Shown here piece after piece: positions 27,344 to 38,401 of a stretch of DNA of 64,000 bases. Within the stretch, counting starts at the first letter, position 1. Each line of letters starts with the position of its first letter. A model generated the notes under the pieces. That model saw only the letters and a program-made list of their open reading frames with translations, ran no database searches and was not told the origin of the DNA. Location of the stretch: contig CALROG020000010.1 of NCBI GenBank assembly GCA_943369755.1, positions 1 to 64,000 of the forward strand. Direction: 5' to 3'. The DNA is from CALROG01 sp943369755. Lineage in GTDB: Bacteria > Pseudomonadota > Gammaproteobacteria > Burkholderiales > Burkholderiaceae_C. Made by a program: the position numbers and the translations under genes.

Positions 27344-27955
27344 ATGCCCGAATTTTCGCCCGCTACCACTGCGCAGCAAGTGACCGAGCGCCTGTTCACC
27401 AGTGCACGCACGCCCAGCCGCTGGTTACCCACGGCGGTACCCACGACGCTGCTGCGCCAGGTATTCGAGGTGGCGCGCTACGGCCCGACCTCCATGAACT
27501 GCCAGCCGCTGCGGGTGATATTTGTAAAGGGCCAGGCCGCACGTGCCCGGTTGGCGGCCTGCGTGAACGCGGGCAACGTCAGCAAGGTCAACACCGCCCC
27601 GGTGGTGGCAGTGCTGGGGCACGACCTGGCATTTCCCGATCAGCTTGGGACACTGTTTGCCCACAAAGCCGATGCCCGCAGCTACTACGAGGGCAAGCCC
27701 GAAGTGGTGGCCAGCACAGCCCTGCGCAACAGCAGCCTGCAAGCAGCCTGGTTGATGATGGCCGCGCGCCTGAACGGGCTGGACTGCGGGCCGATGTCAG
27801 GCTTTAACCACGAGGCGGTGGACGCCGCGTTCTGGCAGGGCACGTCGGTTAAAACCAACTTTCTCTGCGCGCTGGGCTACGGCGATTTTTCTGAACTTAA
27901 AGCCCGCCACCCCCGACTGGGGTTTGACGAGGTATGCCAGGTGCTGGAAAGCTAA
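27344..27955 (+). CDS. Nitroreductase family protein (RutE/HadB-like)
   Basis: FMN-dependent NAD(P)H oxidoreductase of 203 residues. Visible: FTSARTPSRWLPTAVP (FMN phosphate side), VFEVARYGPTSMNCQPLRVI, NSSLQAAWLMMAARLNGLDC, GPMSGFNHEAVDAAFWQG. The APTSMN-like and QAAWLMMAAR patterns are those of the RutE/HadB subfamily (malonic semialdehyde reductase or nitro/quinone reductase). Divergent from the Bug operon across shared operator half-sites, so probably part of the same pathway. Confidence 0.87.
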   Translation: MPEFSPATTAQQVTERLFTSARTPSRWLPTAVPTTLLRQVFEVARYGPTSMNCQPLRVIFVKGQAARARLAACVNAGNVSKVNTAPVVAVLGHDLAFPDQLGTLFAHKADARSYYEGKPEVVASTALRNSSLQAAWLMMAARLNGLDCGPMSGFNHEAVDAAFWQGTSVKTNFLCALGYGDFSELKARHPRLGFDEVCQVLES

Positions 27956-28048
27956 GCCACTTCAACCAGCCGGCCGCCCACCCACGCCTGCCATGGATGC
28001 CAGCAACAGCGGCGGCCGCACCCCAATAAATCGCACAGCGCCCGAACT

Positions 28049-28432
28049 TCATCCATGGCGGGTCTCGTAGTGAAAGACCTTGCTGACGATTTGCCAGCGT
28101 CCATCCAGCTTGAGCAGTACCAGAAAGTCGGTAAAAAACTTTGGCGGAATGGAACACTCCACCTTGGCAAATGCTGTCACCGGGCCCGCGAACTCGATCG
28201 CCAGGATCCGGTCCGTGGGCGGGTGCCCCTGGCTGGCGGGTGAAGGGCGCTGATCGACCAACGGGAAGTACTGCGCCATGTCCAGGTGCAACAGCGCGCC
28301 GCCAGTGGCGCAAAAATAATGCGCCTCGGGGTGGAATACGCGCTTCAGGCGCAGGGTGTCGCTGTGGCGCAGCCCGGCAAAGTACTCGTCGAGCACCGCC
28401 GTCACACCACCGAAATCCGGCGCTGCGCTCAT
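28049..28432 (-). CDS. SnoaL/NTF2-like protein
   Basis: Cone-shaped alpha+beta fold protein of 127 residues; such proteins act as small isomerases, hydrolases or binding partners. Fold marks: VTAVLDEYFAGLRHSDTLRL, FHPEAHYFCATGG, LLHLDMAQYFPLV, FAGPVTAFAKVECS, LKLDGRWQIVSKVFHYE. It resembles the lumazine-binding/NTF2-like group. The start overlaps the tautomerase stop by four bases, placing it third in the flavodoxin-tautomerase-SnoaL operon. The 93-base gap on its downstream side shows nothing. Confidence 0.82.
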   Translation of the reverse strand: MSAAPDFGGVTAVLDEYFAGLRHSDTLRLKRVFHPEAHYFCATGGALLHLDMAQYFPLVDQRPSPASQGHPPTDRILAIEFAGPVTAFAKVECSIPPKFFTDFLVLLKLDGRWQIVSKVFHYETRHG

Positions 28433-28632
28433 GTTTTGCCCCGGCGGAACTCGGTCACCGTGAGACCGCCCAGTCCCCAGTTGTCCAGCTCCACTTCATC
28501 AATGACCACATGCGTGGTCGCGGGGTTCTTTTGCAGCACCCGTACCAGTAGCTCGGTCACCCCGGCAATCAGTTCGGCTTTCTGCTCGCGTGTCACGCCC
28601 TCGCGTGTGACCTTGATATTGACGTAAGGCAT
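28429..28632 (-). CDS. 4-oxalocrotonate tautomerase family enzyme
   Basis: 67-residue tautomerase; after removal of Met the N-terminal Pro is the catalytic base (MPYVNIKVTREG). It also has the family's helix REQKAELIAGVTELLVRVL and NPATTHVVIDEVELDNWGLG with the arginine-rich end EFRRGKT. Such enzymes ketonise dienols made during meta or hydroxyquinol degradation, or protonate related acids. ATG 28632 is fixed by the need for Pro at position two. Overlaps the SnoaL-like gene. Confidence 0.9.
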   Translation of the reverse strand: MPYVNIKVTREGVTREQKAELIAGVTELLVRVLQKNPATTHVVIDEVELDNWGLGGLTVTEFRRGKT

Positions 28633-28643
28633 GTTCGGCTCCT

Positions 28644-29198
28644 TCAACCCAGTCGCTGGACGGTGCCAGCGATGCGCTGGCCGAACAGCCGCGCGGTCTC
28701 CAGGTCGCCAACGACCATCTCGTCGGGTGTCGCGTCAGCCGGTGTGGCCGTCATCAGGCCCGCGAACGACGCCAGATAGTTGACGTCGCCCCGCCCGGAA
28801 GCCTTGACGTTGCTGGGCATCAGGCCCGTGCTGACCCACACCATGGCGTGCTGCTGTGACAACGTGAACAGCGCGTGCAGGGTGGCCAGCTTGTCTCCAT
28901 TGATGCCGGCGCTGTTGGTAAAGCCTGCGGCGAGCTTGTCCTTCCAGCCCTGGCGGGCCCAGACGGCGGCGCTCGCATCCATGAATTTCTTGAACTGCCA
29001 ACTGACGCTGCCCATGTAGGTGGGCGAGCCGAACACGATGGCGCGCGCAGCCGCCAGGCTGTCCCAGCCCTCGGGCGACAGCTCGCCCTGCGAGTCCAGG
29101 GCCAGCAGCGTGGCGCCGCTGCCCTCGGCTACCGCCTGCGCCACCTTGGCCGTGTGGCCATAGCCACTGTGAAACACGATGCTGATTGGAGAAGTCAT
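28644..29198 (-). CDS. Flavodoxin/NADPH-dependent FMN reductase family protein
   Basis: FMN-binding protein of 184 residues, WrbA-like. The phosphate-binding loop is FHSGYGHTAKVAQAVAEG, the second flavin loop VFGSPTYMGSVSWQFKKFMD and the third ALFTLSQQHAMVWVSTG. Probably a quinone or flavin reductase supplying electrons or protecting against quinones formed by aromatic breakdown (inference). It is the first gene of a three-gene operon divergent from the LysR regulator. Confidence 0.85.
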   Translation of the reverse strand: MTSPISIVFHSGYGHTAKVAQAVAEGSGATLLALDSQGELSPEGWDSLAAARAIVFGSPTYMGSVSWQFKKFMDASAAVWARQGWKDKLAAGFTNSAGINGDKLATLHALFTLSQQHAMVWVSTGLMPSNVKASGRGDVNYLASFAGLMTATPADATPDEMVVGDLETARLFGQRIAGTVQRLG

Positions 29199-29228
29199 TG
29201 CCTTGGTTCCTTGGTTGATGCCAAGGCA
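29199..29228. promoter_or_regulatory. Inverted repeat TGCCTTGG/CCAAGGCA
   Basis: Eight-base arms at 29199-29206 and 29221-29228 lie directly in front of the flavodoxin start codon, in the gap shared with the divergent LysR gene. It could be a regulator site or a leader hairpin covering the ribosome-binding site. Confidence 0.45.
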
Positions 29229-29298
29229 TGAGGTTATTGATTCCAGACATGAAGATAAACTGCTCTCACTTCAATTCATTCATTACATGGAGTAATTC

Positions 29299-30219
29299 AT
29301 GACGCGGCAATTCGACCAGGTGATGCTCGGCAGCATCGAGCTTTTCTGCCTGGCGGCCGAGCTGGACAGCTTTACCGCTGCCGCCGCCCAGGCCAGGCTC
29401 ACTCCCGCAGCCGTCAGCCGGGCGATCGGACGGCTGGAAGAGCGGTTGCAGGTGCGCCTGTTTGTGCGCAGCACCCGCCGGATCCGGCTGACCGAGGGCG
29501 GGCGCTCCTACCTGACCCATTGCAAGCAGGCACTCAACCAGCTGGTGGAGGCCGAGCGCGAGCTGACAGGCCGCCAGGCGGTGCCTGCAGGGGTGCTGCG
29601 TATCAGCGTGCCCACCACCCTGGGCCACTGCGGCGTGTTGGGCCTGCTGCCGGGCTTTCGCCGCCTGCACCCGCAGGTGCAGGTCGAAGTACAGCTGAGC
29701 AACCGCAACGTGGATTTCACTGCGGACGGCTTTGACCTTGCGGTGCGGGCGCGGGCGCAACCCGACTCGGGGCTGGTCGCGCGCAAGCTGATGGACGCGC
29801 CTCTGGTGGTGGTGGCCACGCCGGGCTACCTGGCGCACGCGGGGCAACCCGCCACGCTGGACGACCTGGCGCATCACGACTGCATCCAGTTCGTACTGCC
29901 CAGCACAGGCCAGCGCGTGCCCTGGGCCTTTCGCAAGGACGGGCAGGACGTGGAGGTGCCCACGGACGGGGGCTGCACCTGCTCGGAAGACCTGATGGGC
30001 GTGGTCACCCTGGCGCGCGCCGGAGCCGGCTTGCTGCAGACCTACCGGTTCATCGTGCAGGAAGACCTGGCGCGCGGCACGTTGGTGGAATTGCTGCAAC
30101 CTTACGCGGGACGGTCACGGCCGTTCTCCCTGATCTATCCCGCCAACCGGCACATGCCGCTGAAAGTGCGCGTGTTCATCGATTACATGCTGGCGGCCCT
30201 GGGCACCGGCACTGCGTGA
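29299..30219 (+). CDS. LysR-family transcriptional regulator
   Basis: 306 residues. N-terminal winged HTH (about 9-68): FTAAAAQARLTPAAVSRAIG, RLEERLQVRLFVRSTRRIRL. The periplasmic-binding-like effector domain follows (VPAGVLRISVPTTLGH, FDLAVRARAQPDSGLVAR, LARAGAGLLQTYRFIV). The subgroup resembles CrgA/PecT-type regulators. ATGGAGTAATTC precedes the ATG. Divergent from the flavodoxin-tautomerase-SnoaL operon, which it probably controls. Confidence 0.93.
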   Translation: MTRQFDQVMLGSIELFCLAAELDSFTAAAAQARLTPAAVSRAIGRLEERLQVRLFVRSTRRIRLTEGGRSYLTHCKQALNQLVEAERELTGRQAVPAGVLRISVPTTLGHCGVLGLLPGFRRLHPQVQVEVQLSNRNVDFTADGFDLAVRARAQPDSGLVARKLMDAPLVVVATPGYLAHAGQPATLDDLAHHDCIQFVLPSTGQRVPWAFRKDGQDVEVPTDGGCTCSEDLMGVVTLARAGAGLLQTYRFIVQEDLARGTLVELLQPYAGRSRPFSLIYPANRHMPLKVRVFIDYMLAALGTGTA

Positions 30220-30223
30220 GACG

Positions 30224-30248
30224 CAATCAAAAATACTGCGCTTGATTG
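30224..30248. terminator. Hairpin between convergent genes
   Basis: CAATCAA and TTGATTG arms around an 11-base loop, five bases after the LysR stop. No clear T-run; possible shared terminator. Confidence 0.4.
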
Positions 30249-30263
30249 TGATTGGGCAGCGGT

Positions 30264-30704
30264 TCAGCCGCCCGTCAACGCGGCGAGACGGGCGGTGGCT
30301 TCGCGCTTGCCCATGGTGCGCAGCGTGGCAATCGCGGGGAGTTGGCTGGCACGCGGGCGGGCCTTGCCGTCTTCCCACTTGTAGATGGACTGGCCAGACA
30401 CACCCAGCAGCGCCGCCACCTGGGCAGCCGACAGGCCCAGGCGCTTACGCTGGGTGGCAAGCCCTTTGGCACTGAAACGCAGCTTGCTGCCCGGGGCTTC
30501 GGTCTCGGGTTCGGCAGCCGCTTTGCGGCTTTGCCGCGAAACACGGCCAAGCTGCTGTTCAAGGGCGGCAACACGGCGCTTGAGCGCGGCGATGTCACTG
30601 CGGTACTGGGCAGATGCCTTTTTAAAGCGCTCGGTCTCACCGCGCAATTCTTTGCGGGCAACCCGTGCAATTTCCTCTTTTAATACGGCAGCTATATTGG
30701 GCAT
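30264..30704 (-). CDS. Coiled-coil protein with C-terminal XRE-type helix-turn-helix
   Basis: 146 residues. Residues about 1-60 form a charged helix or coiled coil (EEIARVARKELRGETERFKK, IAALKRRVAALEQQLGRV). A basic linker follows, and a Cro/C1-type HTH lies near 80-130 (QRKRLGLSAAQVAALLGVSG, QSIYKWEDGKARPRASQLP). A short protein of this architecture is common in Burkholderiales; targets unknown. ATG 30704 chosen; upstream codons read as the neighbour's leader. Head-to-tail behind the hybrid kinase gene (31-base gap). Confidence 0.8.
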   Translation of the reverse strand: MPNIAAVLKEEIARVARKELRGETERFKKASAQYRSDIAALKRRVAALEQQLGRVSRQSRKAAAEPETEAPGSKLRFSAKGLATQRKRLGLSAAQVAALLGVSGQSIYKWEDGKARPRASQLPAIATLRTMGKREATARLAALTGG

Positions 30705-30735
30705 TGAGTATTCCGGTCGTTCCAGGAAACCCGGA

Positions 30736-33957
<3,222 letters not shown>

Positions 33958-34049
33958 CGTAGTACAGCCCCCACCAACGCGCTTGCCGGTGTAACCCCAT
34001 GGCGCAACGCCCAGGACACCTGGGAAACCCCCGAAACAAGCGGTAACTT

Positions 34050-34097
34050 GGCTGCAGCCCGCATAAATGTTGCGTCACCCGCTATCGTATTTATAGC
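34050..34097 (+). repeat. 48-base interspersed element, copy D (upstream of infA)
   Basis: GGCTGCAGCCCGCATAAAT, then TTGCGTCACCCGCTATCG and TATTTATAGC. The terminal dyad GCTAT/ATAGC is perfect in this copy. It lies just upstream of the likely infA promoter. Confidence 0.85.
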
Positions 34098-34100
34098 AAA

Positions 34101-34130
34101 CTGGCAAGGGCGAGCGCAAGCAGCTACAAT
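34101..34130 (+). promoter_or_regulatory. Possible sigma-70 promoter of infA
   Basis: CTGGCA and TACAAT are separated by 18 bases and lie about 170 bases before the infA start. The leader from here to 34299 carries no gene. Weak -35, so moderate call. Confidence 0.35.
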
Positions 34131-34299
34131 AGTGCCGTCGGTTAAGTGTTGGGTTGCTCGACCCGTCCTCTCCAAGGCCCGCCCCTTTAAGGGTGCGGCA
34201 CTTCCTGAATCCCGATTGCGCAGCACGCAGGCACCGCGGCCTACCCGCCGCCCGTTCGCAGTGCTGCTGCCCCCTTCAACGCCTACCCAAGAGGACATC

Positions 34300-34563
34300 A
34301 TGGCCAAGGAAGAACTGATTGCAATGAACGGCGCCGTGACCGAGGTGCTGCCGGACTCGCGCTTTCGCGTCACGCTGGACAACGGCCACCAACTGGTGGC
34401 ATACACCGGCGGCAAGATGCGCAAGAACCATATCCGCATTCTGGCGGGCGACAAGGTGTCGCTGGAACTCTCGCCCTACGACCTGACCAAGGGCCGCATT
34501 ACCTTCCGCCACCTGCCTGGACGCGGCCCCGGCTTCACGCCCCCGCCCCAGAACCGTCGCTGA
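34300..34563 (+). CDS. infA: Translation initiation factor IF-1 (long betaproteobacterial form)
   Basis: OB-fold factor that binds the 30S A site during initiation. 87 residues: MAKEELIAMNGAVTEVLPDS, RFRVTLDNGHQLVAYTGGKM, RKNHIRILAGDKVSLELSPYD, LTKGRITFRH. Classic IF-1 is 72 residues and lies with ribosomal protein genes; this has a basic extension (LPGRGPGFTPPPQNRR) and stands alone, the pattern of the second, cold- or stress-linked IF-1 of Burkholderiales (established for the group, inferred here). AAGAGGACATC precedes the ATG. Convergent with otnI, stop to stop. Confidence 0.95.
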   Translation: MAKEELIAMNGAVTEVLPDSRFRVTLDNGHQLVAYTGGKMRKNHIRILAGDKVSLELSPYDLTKGRITFRHLPGRGPGFTPPPQNRR

Positions 34564-35403
34564 TCAGTCTTTCATAGACTTCAGCCACCCCAGCCCGGCC
34601 GAGGTGCCGCCAGGCTGAGCGCCCCGAGCGGGGCGGTATTCACACCCCACCCAACCCTGCCAGGCGCACTGCGTGGCCACCTCATCAATCACCTTGAAGA
34701 GGTAAGGGTAGTTCACCTCCCCCAGGTCCGGCTCATGGCGCTGGGGAACCCCCGCAATCTGGAAATGGCCGACCCGCCCACCGGGCAGGTACTGACGAAT
34801 CTTGGTGGCCACGTCGCCTTCGACGATCTGGCAGTGGTACAGGTCGAACTGCACCTTCAGGTTGTCCAGGCCGAGGGCCTGCACGACAGCGTGCGCTTCA
34901 TCCTGGCGGTTCAGAAAAAAGCCCGGAATGTCGCGGGTGTTGATGGGTTCGATCAGCACGTCCACGCCGTGTTTTGCGGCCTGCGTGGCGGCATGGTGCA
35001 GATTGCCCAGGTAGGTTGCGCGTGCCGCATCGCGCGGCACGCCCACCGGCACCAGCCCGGCCATCACATGTACCCGGGTGCAGTCCAGGGCACCGGCGTA
35101 GTCCAGCGCCCGGGCAAAGCCTTCGCTGAATTCACGTTCCCGACCGGGCTGGCAGGCCAGCCCTTTGTCGCCCGCAGTCCAGGCCCGGTCAATCGACGCG
35201 CGGTCGGTACCGCCCGGCGGCGCGTTGAACAGTATTTGCTGCAGCCCGTTGGCCTTCAGCCGCGTGGCCAGTTCGGCTGCGTCAAACCCGTAGGGAAACA
35301 GATACTCCACGCCCTTGAAGCCGTCTTTGGCGGCGGCTTCAAAACGGTCCAGAAAGTCCAGCTCCGGGTAGAGCATGGACAGGTTGGCGGCGAAGTGGAG
35401 CAT
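34564..35403 (-). CDS. otnI: Hydroxypyruvate isomerase family; probable 2-oxo-tetronate isomerase
   Basis: TIM-barrel isomerase of 279 residues: MLHFAANLSMLYPELDFLDR, FKGVEYLFPYGFDAAELA, catalytic Glu in DVLIEPINTRDIPGFFL and Glu in GCEYRPARG. Hyi and OtnI share this fold. OtnI converts 2-oxo-tetronate to 3-oxo-tetronate between LtnD/DenD and OtnK, and no other such isomerase is in the window, so otnI is the better reading (inference). An operator-like palindrome precedes the start and matches one in front of the ltnD operon. It may also be transcribed from the upstream TRAP operon. Confidence 0.85.
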   Translation of the reverse strand: MLHFAANLSMLYPELDFLDRFEAAAKDGFKGVEYLFPYGFDAAELATRLKANGLQQILFNAPPGGTDRASIDRAWTAGDKGLACQPGREREFSEGFARALDYAGALDCTRVHVMAGLVPVGVPRDAARATYLGNLHHAATQAAKHGVDVLIEPINTRDIPGFFLNRQDEAHAVVQALGLDNLKVQFDLYHCQIVEGDVATKIRQYLPGGRVGHFQIAGVPQRHEPDLGEVNYPYLFKVIDEVATQCAWQGWVGCEYRPARGAQPGGTSAGLGWLKSMKD

Positions 35404-35415
35404 GGCGAAACCAAA

Positions 35416-35430
35416 AGTTGTATGACAACT
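35416..35430. promoter_or_regulatory. FCD-type operator in front of otnI
   Basis: AGTTGTATGACAACT is a perfect inverted repeat with six-base arms and fits the FadR-family pattern TNGTNNNACNA. It ends 13 bases before the otnI start. A related site lies at 51182-51201. Confidence 0.65.
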
Positions 35431-35455
35431 TCAAGTATCGCACAGCCCCCGCCCC

Positions 35456-36472
35456 CTACTTGGCAGCGAGCCGGTCGCCGCGGGCGTCCTTGACAATCGC
35501 CTCGACGTCTGCGCCATACACCTTTTCGGCCCGCGCATAGACGCTGGACATGGCTTTGCGGAAGGCTGCTACGTCCGGTCGGACAATCTTGGCCCCAGCC
35601 GCGCGCATGGCCTCAAGGTTGCGCTCGTCGGCTTCTTTTACAAGCTTGCGCGACAGCGCCGCCGCTTCACGCGCGGCGCGGGCAAAATGCTCGCGCTCCG
35701 TTGCGCTCAAGCGGGCCCACATTGCTTCAGAGGCCACAAATGGCAACGGGCTGTAGACATGTTGCGTCAACACGATGTGGGGGGCCACCTCGTTGAAGCG
35801 AAGCGCCCGGATGGTGTCAATCGGGTTCTCCTGCCCCTCAACCCGGCCCTGCTGAATGGCGGCATACACCTCGGTCACCGGGATGACCACGGGCTCGTAG
35901 CCGATCGACTCCATGATCCACTTGATCATGTCGTTGGGGAAGACGCGCATTTTCTTGCCCACCGCATCTTCGGGCCGCATCATGGGCGAACGAGTGGTGA
36001 AGCTGCGAAAGCCCGCCTCCCAAGTTGCAACATGGCGCACGCCCTTGATCGCCAGCTTGTCAAACTGCTTTTGCAACCAGGGTGAGTTGTCGTAGAAGCG
36101 CCAGCCCTCTTCATAGCTGTCCACCAGGTAGGGCAGGGCCGTGAGGTTGAGTTCAGGCACCAGGCCGGCAAAGCTGCCCGTTGCACTGGCGGTGAAGTCC
36201 AGCCTGCCCTCGGCCACCGCCTTGATACTTTGGGGGTCGTTTCCAAGCTGTCCGGAATGGAACACCAGCACCCGGTATTTGCCCCGGGTCAGTTCTTCCA
36301 CGCGCTTGGCAAACAGCTCGGAAGCGAGATGCCGTGCGCCCGAGGGCGTATCGGTGTGGTTGAGCTTGAGAACGCGGACTTCGCTGGCAGACTGGGCCAG
36401 CGCGGTCGCACTCAGGGCCAGGGCGCTGCACGCCACCAGGCAACCCGATAGAAAGCGAGAAAGGTTTGTCAT
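35456..36472 (-). CDS. TRAP transporter solute-binding protein, DctP family (second copy)
   Basis: Periplasmic receptor of 338 residues with signal ending SATALAQSASEV. DctP marks: LKLNHTDTPSGARHLASELF, VFHSGQLGNDPQSIKAVAEG, LPYLVDSYEEGWRFYDN, VGKKMRVFPNDMIKWIM (with the carboxylate-binding Arg), GRVEGQENPIDTIRAL and KLVKEADERNLEAMRAAGAK. It is a close paralogue of the DctP at 41271, but no second DctQM pair follows. Last receptor gene of the long operon. Confidence 0.92.
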   Translation of the reverse strand: MTNLSRFLSGCLVACSALALSATALAQSASEVRVLKLNHTDTPSGARHLASELFAKRVEELTRGKYRVLVFHSGQLGNDPQSIKAVAEGRLDFTASATGSFAGLVPELNLTALPYLVDSYEEGWRFYDNSPWLQKQFDKLAIKGVRHVATWEAGFRSFTTRSPMMRPEDAVGKKMRVFPNDMIKWIMESIGYEPVVIPVTEVYAAIQQGRVEGQENPIDTIRALRFNEVAPHIVLTQHVYSPLPFVASEAMWARLSATEREHFARAAREAAALSRKLVKEADERNLEAMRAAGAKIVRPDVAAFRKAMSSVYARAEKVYGADVEAIVKDARGDRLAAK

Positions 36473-36503
36473 GTAAATCTCCAGAAGTTAGTTTCGAGCC
36501 GGG

Positions 36504-37643
36504 TTACTGACGGATGCGTCCATCCGCGCTGATCAGCGAAAGATCCACATAACGCGAGCCTTCCCGCTGCCCGGGCGCAAAGTCCACCATGAAGCCACCG
36601 AGGTCTGCGCGGCGCATGGTTTCCAGGCCGCGCACCAAATCCCTGCGCTGAGGGTCCTTTGCGCCGGCCCGACGCAGGCCTTCAACCACCACGCGCGCCA
36701 CGATATAGCCCTCCAGCGAGGCAAAATTGGCGCGTACCGGGTCAATGCCCAGGGAAGCAAGGCGTCGCTTGAAATCCATGGCGATCGGCGACGTGGCTTT
36801 GTAGGGGTTGGGCACCCCCTGGGCAACGGCCACGCCAGCGGCCAAGGGGCCCAACTGCGTCACCAACTGCTCGGCATCCACGGTTGACGTCGTGAATATG
36901 AAGGCCGGGGAGTTCCGGCTGCGCAGCCCTTTGATGACCGCCCCCGCCACCGGCGTGTTGGACACCAGCAGCACCGCTTGCGGTTCGGCAGCCACGATCT
37001 TTTGCACCACTGTGTCGACCTTCAAGTCATTGCGCGGCTGCATGGCCACGGCCAGCGGCTTGAGGTTGCGCGTGGCCAGCATGGCCTGCACGTCTGCCCA
37101 GGCTTCCCGGCCGAAATCGGTGTCCTCATAGATCACGGCAATGCGGCTGGAGCCCATGGTCTGCACCTGCTCCAAAATTCGCTGCACCTCATCCTTGTAG
37201 CTGGCGCGGACATGGAACAATCCCCCTTTGGCCCGCAACACCGAGCTGCCTGACCGCACGCCCACCACAGGCAGGCCGGATTTGTCCAGCAGGTTTTGCT
37301 CCAGCACCGCGGCCATGTTTTCAGCGCCCCAGATGCCGATGAGTGCCACCGGATTGTCTTGCTCGATCAACTCGCCCACCAGGCGCGCTGTCTCGGCACT
37401 GCGGTAGCCGTCATCTCGGGAGACCAGGCGCAAGCGGCTGCCGCCAACGCCACCTGCAGCGTTAACTTCGTCCAGCGCGATCATGGCGCCCAGATTGAAG
37501 TCCCGGCCCGACACTGCCAGCGGGCCGCCGAACGGCGCCACCTGGCCAATCACAATTTCCTTGGCACTGGCACCGCCCAGCGCCGCAACAAACGACGCCG
37601 CAACGACTGCTAAGCGCACGACCGAAAACGAAAAGTACTTCAT
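36504..37643 (-). CDS. ABC-type branched-chain amino-acid-like solute-binding protein
   Basis: Periplasmic Leu/Ile/Val-type (type I) binding protein, 379 residues; signal MKYFSFSVVRLAVVAASFVA ends near GASAKE. Marks: IVIGQVAPFGGPLAVSGRDF, GARIALDEVNA-like NLGAMIALDEVNAAGGVGGS, VALIGIWGAENMAAVLEQNL, IAVIYEDTDFGREAWAD. No ABC permease or ATPase genes are nearby, so it either serves a distant transporter or senses the substrate. ATG 37643 begins the signal. It lies between the hypothetical gene and the second DctP. Confidence 0.9.
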   Translation of the reverse strand: MKYFSFSVVRLAVVAASFVAALGGASAKEIVIGQVAPFGGPLAVSGRDFNLGAMIALDEVNAAGGVGGSRLRLVSRDDGYRSAETARLVGELIEQDNPVALIGIWGAENMAAVLEQNLLDKSGLPVVGVRSGSSVLRAKGGLFHVRASYKDEVQRILEQVQTMGSSRIAVIYEDTDFGREAWADVQAMLATRNLKPLAVAMQPRNDLKVDTVVQKIVAAEPQAVLLVSNTPVAGAVIKGLRSRNSPAFIFTTSTVDAEQLVTQLGPLAAGVAVAQGVPNPYKATSPIAMDFKRRLASLGIDPVRANFASLEGYIVARVVVEGLRRAGAKDPQRRDLVRGLETMRRADLGGFMVDFAPGQREGSRYVDLSLISADGRIRQ

Positions 37644-37650
37644 GGGAACC

Positions 37651-38052
37651 TCACAAAACAGGGGGAAAGCGGGGGAGTTGGACATGCGGGAAACTGCGAC
37701 GGGGTCGTCGTCGCCACCAGAGTGCCGCAGCCAGCCGGCGCAACCAGGCCCCGGCGTTCAAGCCAGCGGACGGTTTCGAGCAGTCTCGAACAAGCGCATC
37801 CAGGGGTGCGAGCGCCAATCGCGCAGCGCTCTCACATTCAGCCAACGCAATCACCTGGTACAGCTCGGCTCTGAGCTGCACCAGCAGACTCATGTCAAAC
37901 GGCTGAACCACCTCGCGCAGAAAGCGGATGCGCGAAGCGCGCGGCAATTTTCTGGTGGCAAAGACCACGGCTTCGAACGCCGTGGGGTGCTGCGGGCGGC
38001 TGCCGCAGCTCAGTGGACGAGGAATCGTCCCCTGTAGTGCATGGATTGACAT
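37651..38052 (-). CDS. Small hypothetical protein, uncertain
   Basis: Not recognised. The open frame of 133 codons lies between the ABM monooxygenase and ABC receptor genes on the same strand. The part from an internal Met at 37893 (MSLLVQLRAELYQVIALAEC) looks most protein-like, with helix-forming residues, then an Arg/Trp-rich end (WLRRLAAALWWRRRPRR). Without it, this would be a 450-base gap in an otherwise tightly packed operon. Confidence 0.35.
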   Translation of the reverse strand: MSIHALQGTIPRPLSCGSRPQHPTAFEAVVFATRKLPRASRIRFLREVVQPFDMSLLVQLRAELYQVIALAECESAARLALAPLDALVRDCSKPSAGLNAGAWLRRLAAALWWRRRPRRSFPHVQLPRFPPVL

Positions 38053-38097
38053 GGCACACCTTCAAAAACAGAAAGTGGCTCCCCGATTATTTTTTGC

Positions 38098-38382
38098 TCA
38101 CGTCCGCGCATACAAACTCACTGCTTTGGATTCGACCCATGGCGCAGTCATGTGGTTGAACGCCTGAAAGTGCGGCATGGCCAAATGGGCCTGGAAAGCT
38201 GCCGCGTTTTCGTAAACCTCGTAGAGAAAGATCCGGTTGGGATCGTCCAGCGAAACACACACATCAAACTGGTGGCAATCAGGTTCGAGCTGCACGGAGT
38301 CCGCCGCATTGGCCTGCATGGCCGGCATGAATTCAGCCAGGTGCGCGGGTTTGATCTGGAATGTGACGGTGACGATGTACAT
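38098..38382 (-). CDS. Antibiotic biosynthesis monooxygenase (ABM/YgiN-like) domain protein
   Basis: 94-residue ferredoxin-like dimeric protein: MYIVTVTFQIKPAHLAEFMP, LEPDCHQFDVCVSLDDPNR, FLYEVYENAAAFQAHLAMPH, FQAFNHMTAPWVE. The family includes quinol monooxygenases and small stress enzymes such as LsrG, which isomerises a phospho-sugar. In a sugar-acid operon an LsrG-like role is possible (inference). It sits 19 bases after the Bug receptor gene. Confidence 0.88.
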   Translation of the reverse strand: MYIVTVTFQIKPAHLAEFMPAMQANAADSVQLEPDCHQFDVCVSLDDPNRIFLYEVYENAAAFQAHLAMPHFQAFNHMTAPWVESKAVSLYART

Positions 38383-38401
38383 GGAAGCGGCTCTTTAGCA
38401 G

